Positions 43,800-53,432 of a stretch of 64,000 bases of DNA are shown here, one piece after another. This DNA comes from Comamonadaceae bacterium. GTDB taxonomy: Bacteria; Pseudomonadota; Gammaproteobacteria; Burkholderiales; Burkholderiaceae_C. The translations under genes and the position numbers were made by a program. Within the stretch, counting starts at the first letter, position 1. Every line of letters starts with the position of its first letter. The DNA is taken from assembly GCA_027488985.1 (NCBI GenBank), contig JAIYAR010000003.1, positions 1-64,000 of the forward strand, in the 5' to 3' direction. The notes below the pieces were generated by a model. The model did no database searches, was not told the origin of the DNA, and saw only the letters and a program-made list of their open reading frames with translations.

Positions 43800-46054
43800 G
43801 TGGCCTCCTCAATCATGTTGTTACGGGCCTGGGCTTGGTACAAATTGAAGTACGCACCTTCACTGGCCATTAATGCGTCATGGGTTCCTTCCTCCACCAC
43901 TTTGCCGCGATCCAGGACCACAAGGCGATCAGCTCTGTGCAGGGTAGAGAGACGGTGGGCGATGGCAATGGTGGTGCGGCCTTGCACCAGATTCTCCAAG
44001 GCCTTCTGGATCTCTTTCTCAGTCTCAGAATCCACTGAGGAAGTGGCCTCGTCCAAAATCAGAATGCGCGGGTCAATTAACAGGGCACGGGCAATCGAGA
44101 TACGCTGACGCTCCCCGCCGGACAAGCCCTGACCACGCTCCCCGACCATGGAGTCATAACCCTGTGGCAAGCGCAGAATGAACTCATGCGCATGCGCTGC
44201 ACGAGCGGCAGCAATGATTTGTGCGCGGGTAGCGTCCGGCTTGCCGTAGGCGATGTTGTCGGCGATGGTGCCAAAGAACAGGAAGGGCTCTTGCAACACC
44301 AAGCCGATGTTCTGCCGGTAGTCGGAAATGGCATAGGAGCGGATGTCCACACCATCCACCAGAATGGCGCCCTCGGACACGTCGTAAAAGCGGCAAATCA
44401 GATTGACCAAGGTGCTCTTGCCGGAGCCACTGTGCCCCACCAGACCCACCATTTCGCCGGGTGCGATTTTGAGGTTGATGCCGCGATTGACCTCGCGGTT
44501 GCCGTAGCGAAAGCCCACATCACGCACCTCGATGCTGCCTTGCACTTTGCCCATGGGCACCGGGTTGACCGGCTCAGGCACGCTGGAGACGTGATCCAGA
44601 ATGTCAAAAATACGTTTAGCGGCAGAGGCTGACTTCTGAGTGACCGACACAATACGGCTCATGGAATCCAGTCGGCCATAGAAGCGGCTGATATAGGCAA
44701 TGAAGGCCGTCAACACACCAACCGTTATTTCTCCCTTGGACACCTGCCAGATACCGAAGGCCCAGACCACCAACAAGCCCAGCTCGGTCAAAAAAGATAC
44801 GCTCGGGGAAAACAATGACCAGATTTTGTTGATCCGGTCGTTCACCGCGAGGTTGTGTTTGTTGGCCTCGCGGAATCGGGTGGCCTCACGGCGCTCCTGG
44901 GCGAAGGCCTTGACCACGCGAATACCGGGAATGGTGTCAGCCAACACGTTGGTCACTTCACCCCAGACCCGGTCGATCTTCTCGAAGCCGGTGCGCAGTC
45001 GGTCCCGCACGAAATGGATCATCCAGGCAATGAATGGCAGGGGCACCAGGGTCACTACCGCCAGCCATGGGTTGATGGAAAACAGGATGATGGCCGTCAT
45101 GGTGAGCATGATCACGTCGGTCGCGAAGTCCAGCAGGTGCAAGGAGAGGAACACACAAATCCGGTCACTCTCGCTGCCGATGCGCGACATCAGGTCGCCG
45201 GTGCGCTTGCCACCGAAATACTCCAGCGACAAACGCAGCAAATGCTCATAGGTTGTGGTGCGCAGATCGGCCCCGATGCGCTCGGATACAAGGGCGAGGA
45301 TGTAGGTCTTGGCCCAGCTCAGAATCCACGCCAGCAAGGCAGAGCCCAGCAGGCCTCCCATGTAAATGCCCACCAGCATGGGGTCGATCTTCTGCCCGTT
45401 CTGGAACGGGATCAGCACGTTGTCCATCAAGGGCATCGTGAGGTAAGGCGGCACGAGGGTGGCGGCAGTGCCCAGCAAGGTCAGCACAAACCCCAACAGC
45501 AATTGCCCTCGGTAGGGCTTCGCGAACCGCCACAAGCGGAACAACGTCCAGGTGCTGGGCGGGGTATGGACCACTTTGGTACACACCGGGCACTCTTCTT
45601 GATCAGGCTCCAAGGGCGCTTTGCAGCTAGGGCAAACGTTGGTTATTGCTTGGGCAAGTGGGCGGCCTGTCAAACTGCTTTCCAGTTGGGCTTGGAATTG
45701 ATCAGTCAGCCGAATGGCCAGCAAGTTCTGGCCCAGAGTAAAACGCCAGCTACCCAACAAGGCGCTGGCATCCAAAAGGTCGATATGCCCGACGCCTGCG
45801 TGGTCATGATGAAGCAACTTTTGACCAGCCTGAAGGTTCCAGGAGCTCCAGTCCTGCTGGTCCCCCGAGCATGACAACAAACGTAAGTTAGTGAGCACGA
45901 CCAAACTTTTGACGAAGCGCAATTGCTGGTCAAGGTCAACCTCCAGGGTAGCCAACACGTTCTCATGGGGGTGAAGTTGTTTCTGGACCGCTTCACGCCA
46001 AATGGACGGCAATTCGCCTGACAGCGTGGATAAAGCAGGGGCTTCTGTGGTCAT
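43796..46054 (-). CDS. Cyanophycin-locus ABC transporter (permease plus ATPase) with zinc-ribbon-like insert
   Basis: A half-transporter of 752 residues from ATG 46054. The N-terminal about 150 residues look like a PH-like or soluble beta domain, followed by a CxxC-CxxC motif (CPSCKAPL and CPVCTK, about 162-185) that looks like a zinc ribbon. Then come six membrane helices and an ATPase with VGHSGSGKST (Walker A), LSGGERQRIS, ILILDEATS (Walker B) and IAHRLS. Such fusions with a soluble head accompany cyanophycin genes in other bacteria. It is divergent from the cyanophycin synthetases with 181 bases between, and overlaps the DUF1854 gene. Substrate unknown. Confidence 0.87.
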   Translation of the reverse strand: MTTEAPALSTLSGELPSIWREAVQKQLHPHENVLATLEVDLDQQLRFVKSLVVLTNLRLLSCSGDQQDWSSWNLQAGQKLLHHDHAGVGHIDLLDASALLGSWRFTLGQNLLAIRLTDQFQAQLESSLTGRPLAQAITNVCPSCKAPLEPDQEECPVCTKVVHTPPSTWTLFRLWRFAKPYRGQLLLGFVLTLLGTAATLVPPYLTMPLMDNVLIPFQNGQKIDPMLVGIYMGGLLGSALLAWILSWAKTYILALVSERIGADLRTTTYEHLLRLSLEYFGGKRTGDLMSRIGSESDRICVFLSLHLLDFATDVIMLTMTAIILFSINPWLAVVTLVPLPFIAWMIHFVRDRLRTGFEKIDRVWGEVTNVLADTIPGIRVVKAFAQERREATRFREANKHNLAVNDRINKIWSLFSPSVSFLTELGLLVVWAFGIWQVSKGEITVGVLTAFIAYISRFYGRLDSMSRIVSVTQKSASAAKRIFDILDHVSSVPEPVNPVPMGKVQGSIEVRDVGFRYGNREVNRGINLKIAPGEMVGLVGHSGSGKSTLVNLICRFYDVSEGAILVDGVDIRSYAISDYRQNIGLVLQEPFLFFGTIADNIAYGKPDATRAQIIAAARAAHAHEFILRLPQGYDSMVGERGQGLSGGERQRISIARALLIDPRILILDEATSSVDSETEKEIQKALENLVQGRTTIAIAHRLSTLHRADRLVVLDRGKVVEEGTHDALMASEGAYFNLYQAQARNNMIEEAT

Positions 46055-46235
46055 GGATCGCAAAAAAGGTGAAGGTAAATCAGTTTTCTAGGGTGACATG
46101 CCCTGCGGCAAGTCCAACTTCAGGCCGTCGATACTACGCGCTAGCGTAATCAGGCAGGTTTCCGCATCATCAGTGAGCGAAAATACACAACGCACAAAGC
46201 GCAACAATGGTGGACCGCTCTATTCCCACATTCCA

Positions 46236-48410
46236 ATGACTGCCAAGAAAAATATCGAAATCCTTCGGGTGACCCACCTTCGCGGGCCCAACATCTGGAC
46301 CTACCGCCCGGTCATCGAGGCCTGGCTTGACATTGGTGAGCTGGAAAACCACCCCTCCAACACCCTGCCGGGCTTTTACGAACGGCTGACCACCTGGTTA
46401 CCCGGACTGATTGAGCACAAATGCAGTCCCGGAGTCCGTGGCGGATTTCTCGAGCGCCTGCGCGAAGGTACTTGGGCCGCGCACATCATGGAACATGTGG
46501 CGCTGGAAATCCAAAACCTGAGCGGCATGCAAACCAGCTTCGGCAAAGCGCGCCAGATGTCCAAGCCCGGTGTTTACAAGATTGCATTCCGCACCCGGCA
46601 GGAACAAATTGGACGCAGGGCCTTGGTGGTGGCACGTGACCTGATCATGGCCGCCATCAACGACACCGCTTATGCACTGGAAGCCCAAATCTCCGAGCTG
46701 CGTGACATGGTGGACTCCCTGTGCCTCGGGCCCAGCACCTCCAACATTGTGGATGCAGCAACCGACCGCAGCATTCCGTCCATCCGCCTCACCGAAGGCA
46801 ACCTCGTGCAGCTCGGCTATGGCATTGCCCAGCGCCGAATCTGGACGGCAGAGACTGACCAGACCTCTGCGATTGCTGAGGAGATTGCCAGTGACAAGGA
46901 CCTGACCAAGAGCCTGCTCAAATCCTGCGGCGTACCGGTACCAGAAGGGGCTTTGGTCAATTCTCCCGAGAAAGCATGGGAAGCAGCGCAGGACATAGGC
47001 CTACCTGTGGCCGTCAAGCCCTACGACGGCAACCACGGACGGGGCGTGACACTGGACTTGTCGGATCAGGCCAGCATCGAAACTGCATTTCACGTGGCCA
47101 AAGAACAAAGTGGCGGCAGCGTGATCGTGGAAAAGTTCATTCCCGGTAACGAGCACCGCCTGTTGGTAGTGGGGAAACGGGTAGTAGCAGCTGCACGCGG
47201 TGAATCTGCTTGGGTTATCGGTGATGGCATCAGCAATGTCAACGAACTGGTCAATGCGCAAATCAACAGTGACCCGCGACGCGGCGAGGCTGAAGAGCTT
47301 CCCCTCTCTCCCATTGAGCCCGAAAAGAGTCCCGAAGTGCAGCTGGAACTGCGCCGTGCCGGGCTGACGCCGGCCTCGGTGCCTGCCAAAGACCAGAAGG
47401 TGCTGATCCAGCGCAACGGCAATGTGGCGTGGGACGTGACCGACGAGTTGCACCCCACCGTGGCGGCCACCGCTGCACTCGCAGCGCGCATAGTGGGCCT
47501 GGATATTGCCGGCATCGATATGGTGATGGAGGACTGCTCCAAACCTATGAAGAGCCAGCGTGGCGCGGTGATTGAGGTGAATGCCAGCCCCGGTTTGCTG
47601 TTTCACATCAAACCCGCTGTTGGCACCCCTCGCAATGTGGGCATGGCTATCGTGGAACACCTTTTTACACCCGAGGCGGATGCGCGAATTCCGGTGATAG
47701 GAGTCGCAGGTACCCAGCACACCGGCCGCTTGGCGCGCCTGATTGCGTGGCTTGTGCACATCAGCGGCAAGCATGTCGGCTTGGCTTGCAGCGAAGGTTT
47801 GTACCTGGATGGTCGCCAGATTAATCCAAAAGACAGCGCGCAGTGGGAGCCTAGCCAGCGTCTGTTGATCAACCGTTCGGTGCAAGCCGCGGTCTTTGAG
47901 AACAGCAGCCGCATGATCCTGGCCGAAGGTCTGGCCTATGACCGCTGTGCCGTGGGGGTGGTGACAGACATCACGTGCACTCCTGACCTTGCCGAGTTCG
48001 ACATCCTCGATGCGGAGCAAGCCTACAAGGTGGCGCGCACGCAGGTCGACGTGGTTTTGCCATCGGGCACAGCTGTACTGAATGCGACCGATCCGCAAGT
48101 GGTGGAACTGGCCGATTTGTGTGACGGCAAAGTCATCTTTTACGCACCCGACGCAGACAACGAAGCGCTGGTTGCCCATCGCGCCAAAGAAGGTCGCGCC
48201 TTGTTTGTACGGGATGGCGAAATTGTTCTGGTAGCAGGCACCAACGAAGTGGCCGTGCTGCCACTTGCGACCCTCAAACCAGCCAAGGCTGCGAAACCTG
48301 AAATGGTGATGGCCGCCATCGGCGCCGCTTGGGCGCTTGATATCCCCGTCGAATTGATTGGCGCCGGACTGCGCACCTTCGAATCCAACCCCAAGAAAAC
48401 TCCTTACTGA
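46236..48410 (+). CDS. Cyanophycin synthetase paralogue with degenerate Mur-ligase P-loop (CphA2-like)
   Basis: A 724-residue cyanophycin-synthetase-like protein from ATG 46236. The N-terminal domain and ATP-grasp domain are well preserved (VPVPEGALV, GLPVAVKPYDGNHGRGVT, VEKFIPGNEHRLLVVG, AVIEVNASPG). In the Mur-ligase-like part, the P-loop is GTQHTGR (492-498) where its neighbour has GTNGKTT, so this site has lost the lysine and probably does not use ATP. The C-terminus is also about 130 residues shorter. This matches CphA2-type enzymes that can join beta-Asp-Arg dipeptides using only one active site. It lies 7 bases upstream of the full-length enzyme gene. Confidence 0.88.
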   Translation: MTAKKNIEILRVTHLRGPNIWTYRPVIEAWLDIGELENHPSNTLPGFYERLTTWLPGLIEHKCSPGVRGGFLERLREGTWAAHIMEHVALEIQNLSGMQTSFGKARQMSKPGVYKIAFRTRQEQIGRRALVVARDLIMAAINDTAYALEAQISELRDMVDSLCLGPSTSNIVDAATDRSIPSIRLTEGNLVQLGYGIAQRRIWTAETDQTSAIAEEIASDKDLTKSLLKSCGVPVPEGALVNSPEKAWEAAQDIGLPVAVKPYDGNHGRGVTLDLSDQASIETAFHVAKEQSGGSVIVEKFIPGNEHRLLVVGKRVVAAARGESAWVIGDGISNVNELVNAQINSDPRRGEAEELPLSPIEPEKSPEVQLELRRAGLTPASVPAKDQKVLIQRNGNVAWDVTDELHPTVAATAALAARIVGLDIAGIDMVMEDCSKPMKSQRGAVIEVNASPGLLFHIKPAVGTPRNVGMAIVEHLFTPEADARIPVIGVAGTQHTGRLARLIAWLVHISGKHVGLACSEGLYLDGRQINPKDSAQWEPSQRLLINRSVQAAVFENSSRMILAEGLAYDRCAVGVVTDITCTPDLAEFDILDAEQAYKVARTQVDVVLPSGTAVLNATDPQVVELADLCDGKVIFYAPDADNEALVAHRAKEGRALFVRDGEIVLVAGTNEVAVLPLATLKPAKAAKPEMVMAAIGAAWALDIPVELIGAGLRTFESNPKKTPY

Positions 48411-48417
48411 GCCCACT

Positions 48418-50991
48418 ATGGAAGTCACCCGTATCCGCGCCCTGCGCGGCCCCAATCTGTGGAGCCACCACACGGCCATCCAGTCTGTGGTGATCTGCAC
48501 TGCCCAAGAGGCAGCGGTATCGTCCATTCCCGGGTTTGAAGACAAACTGCGCGCCCGATTCCCGGAAATCAGCCCATTCCAACCGGTGGGCCACGCAGAA
48601 AGCGTGTCGCTGGCACGCGTATTGGAGCTGGCTGCCTTGGGATTGCAAGCACAAGCCGGGTGCCCAGTCACCTTCAGCTGCACCACGCCTACGGTGGATG
48701 AAAACACCTATCAAGTGGTCGTGGAATACAGCGAAGAAGAGGTGGGCCGCTTGGCCATGCAGCTGGCTGAAAATCTGTGCAACGCTGCGCTGAACGACAC
48801 CCCGTTTGACTTGCCGGCTGCGTTGGACGAGCTGCGTGAATTGGATGAAGACGTGCGTTTGGGGCCTAGTACGGGCTCCATTGTGGACGCAGCGGTGGCC
48901 CGTGGTATTCCCTATAGCCGGATGACCGAAGGCAGCATGGTGCGCTTCGGTTGGGGCAGTAAGCAACGCCGTATTCAGGCCGCCGAAATGGACGTAACCA
49001 GCGCTATTGCCGAAGCTATTGCGCAGGACAAGGAGCTGACGAAAAAGCTGCTGTCCGCAGCCGGCGTGCCGGTACCCGGTGGACGCTCGGTAGTCGATGC
49101 AGAGGACGCCTGGGCCGCAGCCCAAGAAATCGGTTTACCGGTGGTCGTGAAACCCAACGACGGCAACCAAGGCAAGGGCGTCACGGTCAACATCACCAGC
49201 AAAGAGCAATTGCTCAAAGCATTTGCCGTGGCCAAGGAATTCCGCGACGACATCCTGGTCGAGCGCTTTATGCCAGGCAACGACTTCCGTTTGCTGGTCG
49301 TGGGTGACAAATTGGTAGCCGCTGCACGCCGTGACCCGCCCAAGGTGGTCGGCGATGGCGTGCACACCATCGCAGAGCTGGTAGCCCAAGTGAATTCCGA
49401 CCCTCGCCGCGGATCGGGACATGCCACGTCGCTCACCAAAATCCGGTTTGACGAGATTGCCAAAGCCACGCTGGCGACCCAAGGCTTCAACGCCGAATCG
49501 GTGCCTGCCAAGGGCCAACGCGTGAACTTGCGCAACAACGCCAACCTGTCCACCGGCGGTTCGGCTACCGATGTAACGGACGACGTGCACCCCGAAGTGG
49601 CCGCTCGCGCTATTGCAGCAGCACACATGGTGGGCTTGGACATTTGCGGTGTGGACGTGGTGTGCGACACCATCCTGCGTCCGCTGGAAGAGCAAGGCGG
49701 CGGCATCGTGGAAGTGAATGCGGCTCCGGGGCTGCGCATGCACTTGTCGCCCTCCTTCGGCAAAGGCCGTGCTGTGGGCGAAGCCATCATCAGCAGCATG
49801 TTCAAAAAAGGACAGGATGGGCGTATCCCCATCGTTGCGGTCACCGGCACCAATGGCAAGACCACCACCGTTCGCCTGATCTCCCACCTGCTGACACAAA
49901 ACGGTTCGAAAGTCGGCATGACCAACACCGATGGCGTGTACGTAAACGGTGACTGCATCGACACCGGCGACTGCAGCGGCCCCAAGAGTGCCAAGAGCGT
50001 CTTGTTGCACCCTGATGTGGATGCGGCAGTGCTGGAGACCGCACGGGGCGGCATCCTGCGCGAAGGCTTGGCTTTCGACAAGTGCGATGTGGCCGTGGTG
50101 ACCAATCTGGGCAGCGGCGACCACCTCGGGCTGAACTACATCACCACCGTCAACGAACTCGCCGTGCTCAAACGCGTAATCGTGCAAAACGTGGCCCCCA
50201 CCGGTACTGCGGTGTTGAATGCAGCTGACCCCATCGTCGCCGCCATGGCGGCGAAGTGCAAAGGGGAAGTCATTTTCTTTACTGCCGACAAAAACAACGC
50301 CGTGATGGCAACCCACCGGGCCCAAGGGCAGGCAGTGGTGTACGTCGAAGGCAACCACCTGATCGCCAGCAAAGGCGACATGCTGCAATCCATTCCCTTG
50401 GCGGATGTACCCATCACCTTGGGTGGGGCCATCGGCTTCCAGGTAGACAACGTCATGGCCAGTGTGGCCGCGGCTTGGTCCCTGGGACTGGGCTGGGACG
50501 TCATCCGCAAGGGCTTGGCCAATTTTTCGAACGACAGCCACAACGCAGCAGGTCGTTTCAATATGTTCAAGTTCCGCGGCGCAACCGTCATTGCTGATTA
50601 CGGCCACAACCCGGACGCCATGTTGGCCCTGGTGCAAGCCGTTCAAGCTTTGCCTGCAAGCCGCCGCTCGGTGGTAATCAGCGGCGCCGGCGACCGGCGT
50701 GATCAGGATATCCGCCAGCAAACCGAAATTCTGGGCGATGCCTTTGATGAGGTGGTGATGTTTGAAGACCAGTGCCAGCGGGGCCGCAACGACGGCGAAG
50801 TTTTGGCTCTGCTCCGCGCAGGCTTGGCAAATGCCAAGCGCACCAAACAACAATCCGAAGTGTTCGGTGAGTTCTTGGCGATTGATACCGCGATGGACAA
50901 GCTCCAGGCCGGCGAGCTGTGCTTGGTGCTGGTTGACCAGGTTGAAGAAGCCATGGCTCACATTGCAGCCAAAGTGGCAGCAGACCAGTAA
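48418..50991 (+). CDS. cphA: Cyanophycin synthetase CphA
   Basis: An 857-residue cyanophycin synthetase that polymerises aspartate and arginine into the storage polymer multi-L-arginyl-poly-L-aspartate. The ATP-grasp domain (about 210-470) has VVVKPNDGNQGKGVT and VERFMPGNDFRLLVVG; the Mur-ligase domain (about 477-857) has an intact P-loop G477-TNGKTT483 and HNAAGRFN and GDRRDQD segments. Both ATP-dependent sites look active. It follows the CphA2-like gene by 7 bases. Length is normal for the family. Confidence 0.95.
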   Translation: MEVTRIRALRGPNLWSHHTAIQSVVICTAQEAAVSSIPGFEDKLRARFPEISPFQPVGHAESVSLARVLELAALGLQAQAGCPVTFSCTTPTVDENTYQVVVEYSEEEVGRLAMQLAENLCNAALNDTPFDLPAALDELRELDEDVRLGPSTGSIVDAAVARGIPYSRMTEGSMVRFGWGSKQRRIQAAEMDVTSAIAEAIAQDKELTKKLLSAAGVPVPGGRSVVDAEDAWAAAQEIGLPVVVKPNDGNQGKGVTVNITSKEQLLKAFAVAKEFRDDILVERFMPGNDFRLLVVGDKLVAAARRDPPKVVGDGVHTIAELVAQVNSDPRRGSGHATSLTKIRFDEIAKATLATQGFNAESVPAKGQRVNLRNNANLSTGGSATDVTDDVHPEVAARAIAAAHMVGLDICGVDVVCDTILRPLEEQGGGIVEVNAAPGLRMHLSPSFGKGRAVGEAIISSMFKKGQDGRIPIVAVTGTNGKTTTVRLISHLLTQNGSKVGMTNTDGVYVNGDCIDTGDCSGPKSAKSVLLHPDVDAAVLETARGGILREGLAFDKCDVAVVTNLGSGDHLGLNYITTVNELAVLKRVIVQNVAPTGTAVLNAADPIVAAMAAKCKGEVIFFTADKNNAVMATHRAQGQAVVYVEGNHLIASKGDMLQSIPLADVPITLGGAIGFQVDNVMASVAAAWSLGLGWDVIRKGLANFSNDSHNAAGRFNMFKFRGATVIADYGHNPDAMLALVQAVQALPASRRSVVISGAGDRRDQDIRQQTEILGDAFDEVVMFEDQCQRGRNDGEVLALLRAGLANAKRTKQQSEVFGEFLAIDTAMDKLQAGELCLVLVDQVEEAMAHIAAKVAADQ

Positions 50992-51009
50992 GGCTTTGCG
51001 CAGCGGGGT

Positions 51010-52035
51010 TTAGTAGACCTCGGCTGCCGGCCCCCGGCCCATCAGCGCCATGACGGCTTGGTGGGCCTGCAGTTTTCCGTCCAGAAGGTCGACCACGCCC
51101 TGGGTGATCGGCATGGCGACTCCGAGGCTGGCTGCGCGCTGCCAGACAGTGCGGGCGCTGTAAACCCCCTCTGCTACATGACCGAGCTCTGCGACAGCCT
51201 GATCCAATGTCTTTCCTTGGGCCAAGGCAAGCCCGACTTTGCGGTTGCGTGACAGGTCGCCTGTCGCCGTCAGAACCAAGTCACCCAAGCCACTGAGGCC
51301 CATGAAAGTTTCGGCTTTGGCACCCAAAGCCATGCCGAGCCGCGTGATTTCAGCCAAACCGCGTGTGATCAAAGCGGCACGCGCGTTAAGCCCCAAGTTC
51401 AAACCGTCGCACAGGCCGGTGGCAATTGCGAGCACGTTCTTGACGGCACCACCCACCTCCACACCCACCACGTCATCATTGGCATACACACGCAACTCGG
51501 CGCTGTGGAAAGCATCTACCAGCGCACGGCGCACACTCTCATGCCCACTCGCAGCCACCAGTGCAGTAGGCATGCCGGCTGCGACTTCCTGGGCGAAGCT
51601 GGGGCCACTCAAAACGCCGGCGCGCAATCTGGGCGCTACAACGTGTTGCACCTCGTGGCCCAACAAACCCATGCCGCCAGCTACAGGCGCCTCAAAGCCT
51701 TTGCACAGCCAGGCAACCGGGCATTCCAGATCTGCGACCAGCTGCAAAGTACTACGCAGGGCTGCCATGGGCGTGGCGATGATGACCAGGTCCACGACTC
51801 CCCCACCCTTCGCAGGGCGGGTGAGATCGCGCAAAGGCGCGGAGCTGACCGTGAGTCCAGCGGGAAAGCTGCAATCGGGTAGGTAGCGCGCATTGACCCT
51901 CTCGGCATTCATGGTGGACGCCGCTTCTGCATCGCGGGCCCACAAGGTAACGTCGTTGCGGTTGCGCGTGTTGCGTGCGGCGCTGATGGCCAGAGCCGTA
52001 CCCCAGGCGCCGGCACCGATTACTATGATTTTCAT
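51010..52035 (-). CDS. gpsA: Glycerol-3-phosphate dehydrogenase GpsA
   Basis: A 341-residue NAD(P)-dependent enzyme making sn-glycerol 3-phosphate from dihydroxyacetone phosphate for phospholipids. Signatures: [13 protein letters not shown] (nucleotide-binding), [35 protein letters not shown] with the catalytic Lys, and [23 protein letters not shown]. It is the last gene of the rhodanese-grxC-secB-gpsA series, the usual Betaproteobacteria order. A dispersed element copy occupies the leader between secB and its start codon, which has no clear ribosome site. Confidence 0.95.
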   Translation of the reverse strand: MKIIVIGAGAWGTALAISAARNTRNRNDVTLWARDAEAASTMNAERVNARYLPDCSFPAGLTVSSAPLRDLTRPAKGGGVVDLVIIATPMAALRSTLQLVADLECPVAWLCKGFEAPVAGGMGLLGHEVQHVVAPRLRAGVLSGPSFAQEVAAGMPTALVAASGHESVRRALVDAFHSAELRVYANDDVVGVEVGGAVKNVLAIATGLCDGLNLGLNARAALITRGLAEITRLGMALGAKAETFMGLSGLGDLVLTATGDLSRNRKVGLALAQGKTLDQAVAELGHVAEGVYSARTVWQRAASLGVAMPITQGVVDLLDGKLQAHQAVMALMGRGPAAEVY

Positions 52036-52074
52036 AGCTGCTCGCGCTTATTCAACGGGCGCCAGAGGCCAAAA
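52024..52074 (+). repeat. Dispersed element between secB and gpsA, in opposite orientation
   Basis: On the plus strand: ACTATGATTTTCATAGCTG, then CTCGCGCTTATTCAAC, then GGGCGCCAGAGGCCAAAA. The left half (52024-52041) overlaps the first codons of gpsA, which are dictated by the conserved protein start, so the palindrome there may be coincidental. The right half lies cleanly between gpsA and secB. This copy runs against the direction of both flanking genes. Confidence 0.7.
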
Positions 52075-52088
52075 CCCCAGGCAAAAGC

Positions 52089-52544
52089 CTACTGGGGCAA
52101 TGTGCCGGCCGCTGCACCGGCAGCTTCCACTTGCTGCTGCTCGTACATGGCCTGGAAGTTAATCTCCGACAGGTGCACGGGAGGGAAGCCGCCGCGCTGA
52201 ATCAAGTCCGCCACGTTACCGCGCAGGTAGGGGTAGACGATTTGCGGGCAAGCAATGCCCATGATCTGACCCAGTTGCTCTTGCGGCAGGTTGCGGATTT
52301 CGAAAATGCCGGCTTGCTTGGCTTCGACCAGAAACACGGTCTTGTCTTTGATTTTGGTTTGCACAGTGGCTGTCACGCACACTTCAAACACACCTTCAGC
52401 CACAGGAGCAGCTTCCACACCCAACTGGATATCGACGGAGGGCTGTTCCTGCTCCAGCAAGATGGCGGGGGAATTGGGTTGCTCCAGCGAAGCCTCTTTC
52501 AGATAGACGCGTTGGATTTGGAATACGGGTTCTTGGTCAGCCAT
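52089..52544 (-). CDS. secB: Protein-export chaperone SecB
   Basis: A 151-residue SecB, which keeps preproteins unfolded and passes them to SecA. Recognisable parts: [47 protein letters not shown], and the C-terminal [34 protein letters not shown] 52544 begins MADQ; the open frame upstream (to 52583) is not family sequence. It lies downstream of grxC with a hairpin between. Confidence 0.96.
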
Positions 52545-52570
52545 GGCTAAAGTCTCTCTAGATAAACAGA

Positions 52571-52596
52571 AGCCCGCCGGCACAACACCGACGGGC
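52571..52596 (-). terminator. Hairpin between grxC and secB
   Basis: On the minus strand AGCCCGTCGG, loop TGTTGTG, CCGGCGGGCT: a 10-bp stem with one wobble pair. The T run after it is weak (TTCTGTTTA), so it may be a partial terminator or attenuator that lowers secB relative to upstream genes, or a processing site. Confidence 0.45.
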
Positions 52597-52627
52597 TACG
52601 AAAACAAAATTCGCTGAGGGAATTATG

Positions 52628-52891
52628 TCAGGCCGCAGCGCCCAACAATGGCAGCAAGGCGCCTCGGCTGTCCAACGCCATCAAATCATCACAGCCACCG
52701 ACATGGGTGTCGCCGATAAAGATTTGGGGCACCGTGCGCCGGCCGGTGATCTCCATCATTTTCATGCGCTCATCGGGGTTCGCATCCACACGGATTTCTT
52801 CAATGGTTTCCACGCCCTTGGACATGAGGATGCGCTTGGCCTGCACGCAATAGGGGCAGACAGCGGTGGTGTACATCTTGACGGCTTGCAT
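52628..52891 (-). CDS. grxC: Glutaredoxin 3 (GrxC)
   Basis: An 87-residue glutaredoxin. The active site is CPYC (TTAVCPYCVQAKRIL), followed by the glutathione-binding TVPQIFIGDTHVGGCDDL. It reduces protein and small disulfides with glutathione. ATG 52891 has GAGGAAA 8 bases upstream and is preferred to a TTG two codons earlier. It lies between the rhodanese gene and secB on the same strand. Confidence 0.95.
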   Translation of the reverse strand: MQAVKMYTTAVCPYCVQAKRILMSKGVETIEEIRVDANPDERMKMMEITGRRTVPQIFIGDTHVGGCDDLMALDSRGALLPLLGAAA

Positions 52892-52920
52892 ATTCAATTT
52901 CCTCGGTTCTGGGGCCTGAA

Positions 52921-53328
52921 TCAGGCCTTTTCAACCGGCAGGTTAGCGGCTTTCCAGGATTTGAGCCCGCCCTGCAGAGATTGGGCCTGCTCGTAACCCA
53001 GTTTTTTGGCAATCGCAACGGCCTTGCCGGACCGGGCGCCGGACTGGCACACCAGCACCAAAGGCAAGGTCTTGTTTTTGACAGCGCCGGCGAGCTTGGC
53101 TTCCAGTTCAGCAAGGGGAAGATTTTTGGATCCGACGATGTGGCCGGCAGCAAACTCGGCCACGTCCGACACGTCCACCACATTGGCCTTTTCACGGTTG
53201 ATCAACTGAATGACGGCTGAGGAATCGACGCCCATTGCCGTTGCGCCCTGCAATACTGGCCACATCAGCAAGCCGCCGGAGGACAGCGCAATAGCGATCA
53301 ACATCCAGTTATCAATAATAAATTTCAC
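52921..53328 (-). CDS. Membrane-anchored rhodanese-like protein
   Basis: A 135-residue protein with one N-terminal membrane segment (about 4-23) and a rhodanese domain. The active loop is VLVCQSGARSGKAV with the catalytic cysteine present; VVDVSDVAEFAAGHIVGSKNLP precedes it and GGLKSWKAANLPV ends the domain. This resembles YibN-like proteins found upstream of grxC and secB in many Proteobacteria. Sulfur transfer is likely but the physiological partner is unknown. It is the first gene of the minus-strand series and divergent from gpmA. Confidence 0.9.
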   Translation of the reverse strand: MKFIIDNWMLIAIALSSGGLLMWPVLQGATAMGVDSSAVIQLINREKANVVDVSDVAEFAAGHIVGSKNLPLAELEAKLAGAVKNKTLPLVLVCQSGARSGKAVAIAKKLGYEQAQSLQGGLKSWKAANLPVEKA

Positions 53329-53432
53329 TTTGTTCCTTCTTGGTTACTTCACGCGAAGCTGACATTTTAGAATGACGCGTCATGACCCGCCGGCGCATAC
53401 GGCCGGTTTCCTCAACCCTTGATCCCTGCACC

